Assembly (NCBI GenBank): GCA_050251575.1
Contig: JBFWMP010000012.1
Span: forward strand, 1-35,604
From: X23 sp050251575
Lineage (GTDB): Bacteria; Bacillota; Clostridia; SK-Y3
DNA length: 35,604 nt
Direction of reading: 5' to 3'
Under the pieces are notes generated by a model that ran no database searches, was not told the DNA's origin, and saw nothing but the letters and a program-made list of their open reading frames with translations. This document shows, piece after piece, positions 34,521 through 35,604 of the stretch; the stretch's first letter is position 1, and each line of letters begins with the position of its first letter. The translations under genes were made by a program, and so were the position numbers.

Positions 34521-34973
34521 TTATATGCGTACTTTAATCAATGCTTTCTTGATGCGACCAGCAGTACCGCTAATTCTGCACGACTGATGGGCATCCTGTG
34601 GAAAAGCAACAATAAAGCATCCTGGCTTCATTACAATGGGGCCAATTTCCACGCATTCGACTAAAGCCATATCGATTGTTGGATCATAAGGAATCTTGGG
34701 GGTACTGTACACGCGATGGGTATATCCTATTTCCTCCTGCCCTTCCAGGATCATCTGTACATCTGCATATACCTCATGCAGTTCAATCTTGCATAAAGAA
34801 GGCTCCATGGTTTCATAGCTTTGTATCTTCAGAAATACGTCTTTTCCGTCAATTTCGTAGATGCCGGGAGCAAGGACGGAAAGGTCGTTATCCTGCAGAT
34901 ACCGTAATGCCTTTTCAAAGAGTGGCCCCATGCAATAATACCGGGAAGCGTTCTCTATTCTGTCACAAATCAT
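34521..34973 (-). CDS. YhcH/YjgK/YiaL family protein
   Basis: A 150-aa cupin-fold protein of the DUF386/EbgC group. The metal-site residues typical of the family are visible: LHEVYADVQMILEGQEEIGY (about 66-85) and FPQDAHQSCR (about 124-133). Relatives are found with sialic acid, beta-galactosidase and sugar-acid pathways, where they are thought to act as anomerases or isomerases on sugars; the reaction here is unknown. GGAGGGTAAAGC supports the start, and it begins 22 bp after the SAF-domain gene, so the two are co-transcribed with the transporter downstream. Confidence 0.88.
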   Translation of the reverse strand: MICDRIENASRYYCMGPLFEKALRYLQDNDLSVLAPGIYEIDGKDVFLKIQSYETMEPSLCKIELHEVYADVQMILEGQEEIGYTHRVYSTPKIPYDPTIDMALVECVEIGPIVMKPGCFIVAFPQDAHQSCRISGTAGRIKKALIKVRI

Positions 34974-34995
34974 GCTTTACCCTCCTATCTACAGA

Positions 34996-35604
34996 TTATT
35001 TCAAAAAATGGGCTTCGGCTTTTTCCCTCAGCTGCCAGAGCAGCGAGTCTTCAGGCACTTCCACCATTTCATAGGTAATGGTTTGGCCAGCTTTTACATC
35101 CACCTTCAATTTATTACGGTTAAGCATATGGGCAGGAATAGGCGCATCGGGTGCTTTGCATGAGGCAGGCACAATTTTGGTAATCAAGTTGACATCTCTG
35201 TCATGTGTGCACAGCGTACCGGCAGGAAGGTCTTTTTTGGCGATGCGGACCAGATCGTAACGCATGGTACGTTCATACGAACCAGTATTAACACCCAGAA
35301 GAGCACAAGTAATGAGGGAGGTCGAAGACTCCACACCACACAGGTGATAAGGTTGAACCATTACAGCGGCGGAGTTATCGTAGTTCCCGATAAGACTCTT
35401 CTTAATAAGAATATGCTGTGAATAGTCATTGCTGCATTTCACTACAAGAAAAATACCTCCTCCCATACTTGCTTCTTCCTTGGTGCGTAGCAAGGTAAAA
35501 ATGTCTATTGTATTTTCTTTTTCAAGAAGGCCTCCTTTATCCCTTGTCGCATAGACAATAGGCAGTTCATTCACCCTCAGAGCACTTTTTTTGATACCAC
35601 CAAT
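34996..35604 (-). CDS. SAF-domain / homoserine-dehydrogenase-like protein (C-terminal part, cut by window edge)
   Basis: The frame stays open to the right end of the window, so only the last about 202 residues are seen. The first visible in-frame GTG at 35574 lacks a Shine-Dalgarno, and the residues before it (IGGIKKSALRVNELPIVYATRD) continue like mid-protein sequence. The visible part resembles the C-terminal half of the predicted homoserine dehydrogenase-like SAF proteins (COG4091): GGGIFLVVKC, VQPYHLCGVESSTSLITCALLG, VRIAKKDLPAGTLC, and a final SAF-type loop with VDVKAGQTITYEMVEVPEDS. Family members have an N-terminal NAD(P)-binding Rossmann domain, expected just outside the window. The substrate is unknown; its company with YhcH and a hydroxy-acid transporter suggests oxidation of a hydroxy or sugar acid. 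Confidence 0.75.
   Translation of the reverse strand: MGGIKKSALRVNELPIVYATRDKGGLLEKENTIDIFTLLRTKEEASMGGGIFLVVKCSNDYSQHILIKKSLIGNYDNSAAVMVQPYHLCGVESSTSLITCALLGVNTGSYERTMRYDLVRIAKKDLPAGTLCTHDRDVNLITKIVPASCKAPDAPIPAHMLNRNKLKVDVKAGQTITYEMVEVPEDSLLWQLREKAEAHFLK

Noticed and set aside
35568..35574. Start codon for the SAF-domain protein at the window edge
   Set aside because: The GTG lacks a ribosome binding site and the frame continues open upstream with protein-like sequence, so the gene is truncated by the window rather than starting here.
1..35604. CRISPR arrays, tRNA/rRNA genes, transposases or phage genes
   Set aside because: I looked for regularly spaced direct repeats, tRNA-like sequences and typical mobile-element proteins and saw none; the only tandem repeats are the 24-bp coding repeat and the short GAGAATT array.

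Overview
The window is 35.6 kb of low-GC bacterial DNA that reads like a chromosome segment of an anaerobic Clostridia-type Firmicute. The reasons are strong AGGAGG ribosome binding sites, AT-rich spacers, intrinsic terminators, a ferredoxin-dependent 2-oxoacid oxidoreductase (KorAB), a type III glutamine synthetase and a 2-hydroxycarboxylate transporter. No rRNA, tRNA, CRISPR array, phage or transposase gene was recognised. Only three genes are on the plus strand (XRE-cupin regulator, acyl-CoA ligase, transaldolase); all others are on the minus strand.

Layout from left to right. 0.4-2.7 kb: a two-gene plus-strand operon of an XRE-cupin regulator and an AMP-forming acyl-CoA ligase, ending at a perfect 44-bp palindromic terminator. 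2.7-5.6 kb: minus-strand korAB followed by a small unknown gene. 5.9-8.9 kb: a THUMP-type RNA methyltransferase and a Na/phosphate cotransporter, each with its own terminator. 9.2-11.3 kb: glnN (GSIII), with a promoter and a terminator-like hairpin in its leader. 11.6-12.3 kb: transaldolase (plus strand). 12.5-18.4 kb: a mpg - small membrane protein - MoxR - DUF58 - transglutaminase-like membrane protein cluster. 18.5-20.7 kb: an unusual IMP dehydrogenase and a HAD phosphatase, each with a good promoter. 21.1-23.6 kb: a three-gene membrane module (SPFH protein with zinc ribbons, four-TM protein, zinc-ribbon/TM2 protein) containing a 100-N assembly gap inside a 24-bp coding repeat. 24.0-32.8 kb: one 8.8-kb gene for a cyclic beta-1,2-glucan synthase-type enzyme. 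33.0-35.6 kb: a catabolic-looking operon (SAF/homoserine-dehydrogenase-like protein cut by the window edge, YhcH family protein, 2-hydroxycarboxylate transporter).

Most genes are conserved housekeeping or envelope functions. The points most worth following are: an IMP dehydrogenase that closely resembles the protozoan Tritrichomonas foetus enzyme and is followed after 23 bp by an alkyladenine DNA glycosylase gene; the likely attenuated leader of glnN; the SPFH/zinc-ribbon/TM2 module, which resembles Bacillus YdjGHI; the giant glucan synthase in a Gram-positive type genome; and the SAF-YhcH-2HCT operon. An 80-bp inverted-repeat element occurs twice, each time just past gene ends. Family assignments come from remembered motifs and sequence resemblance; no searches were run.
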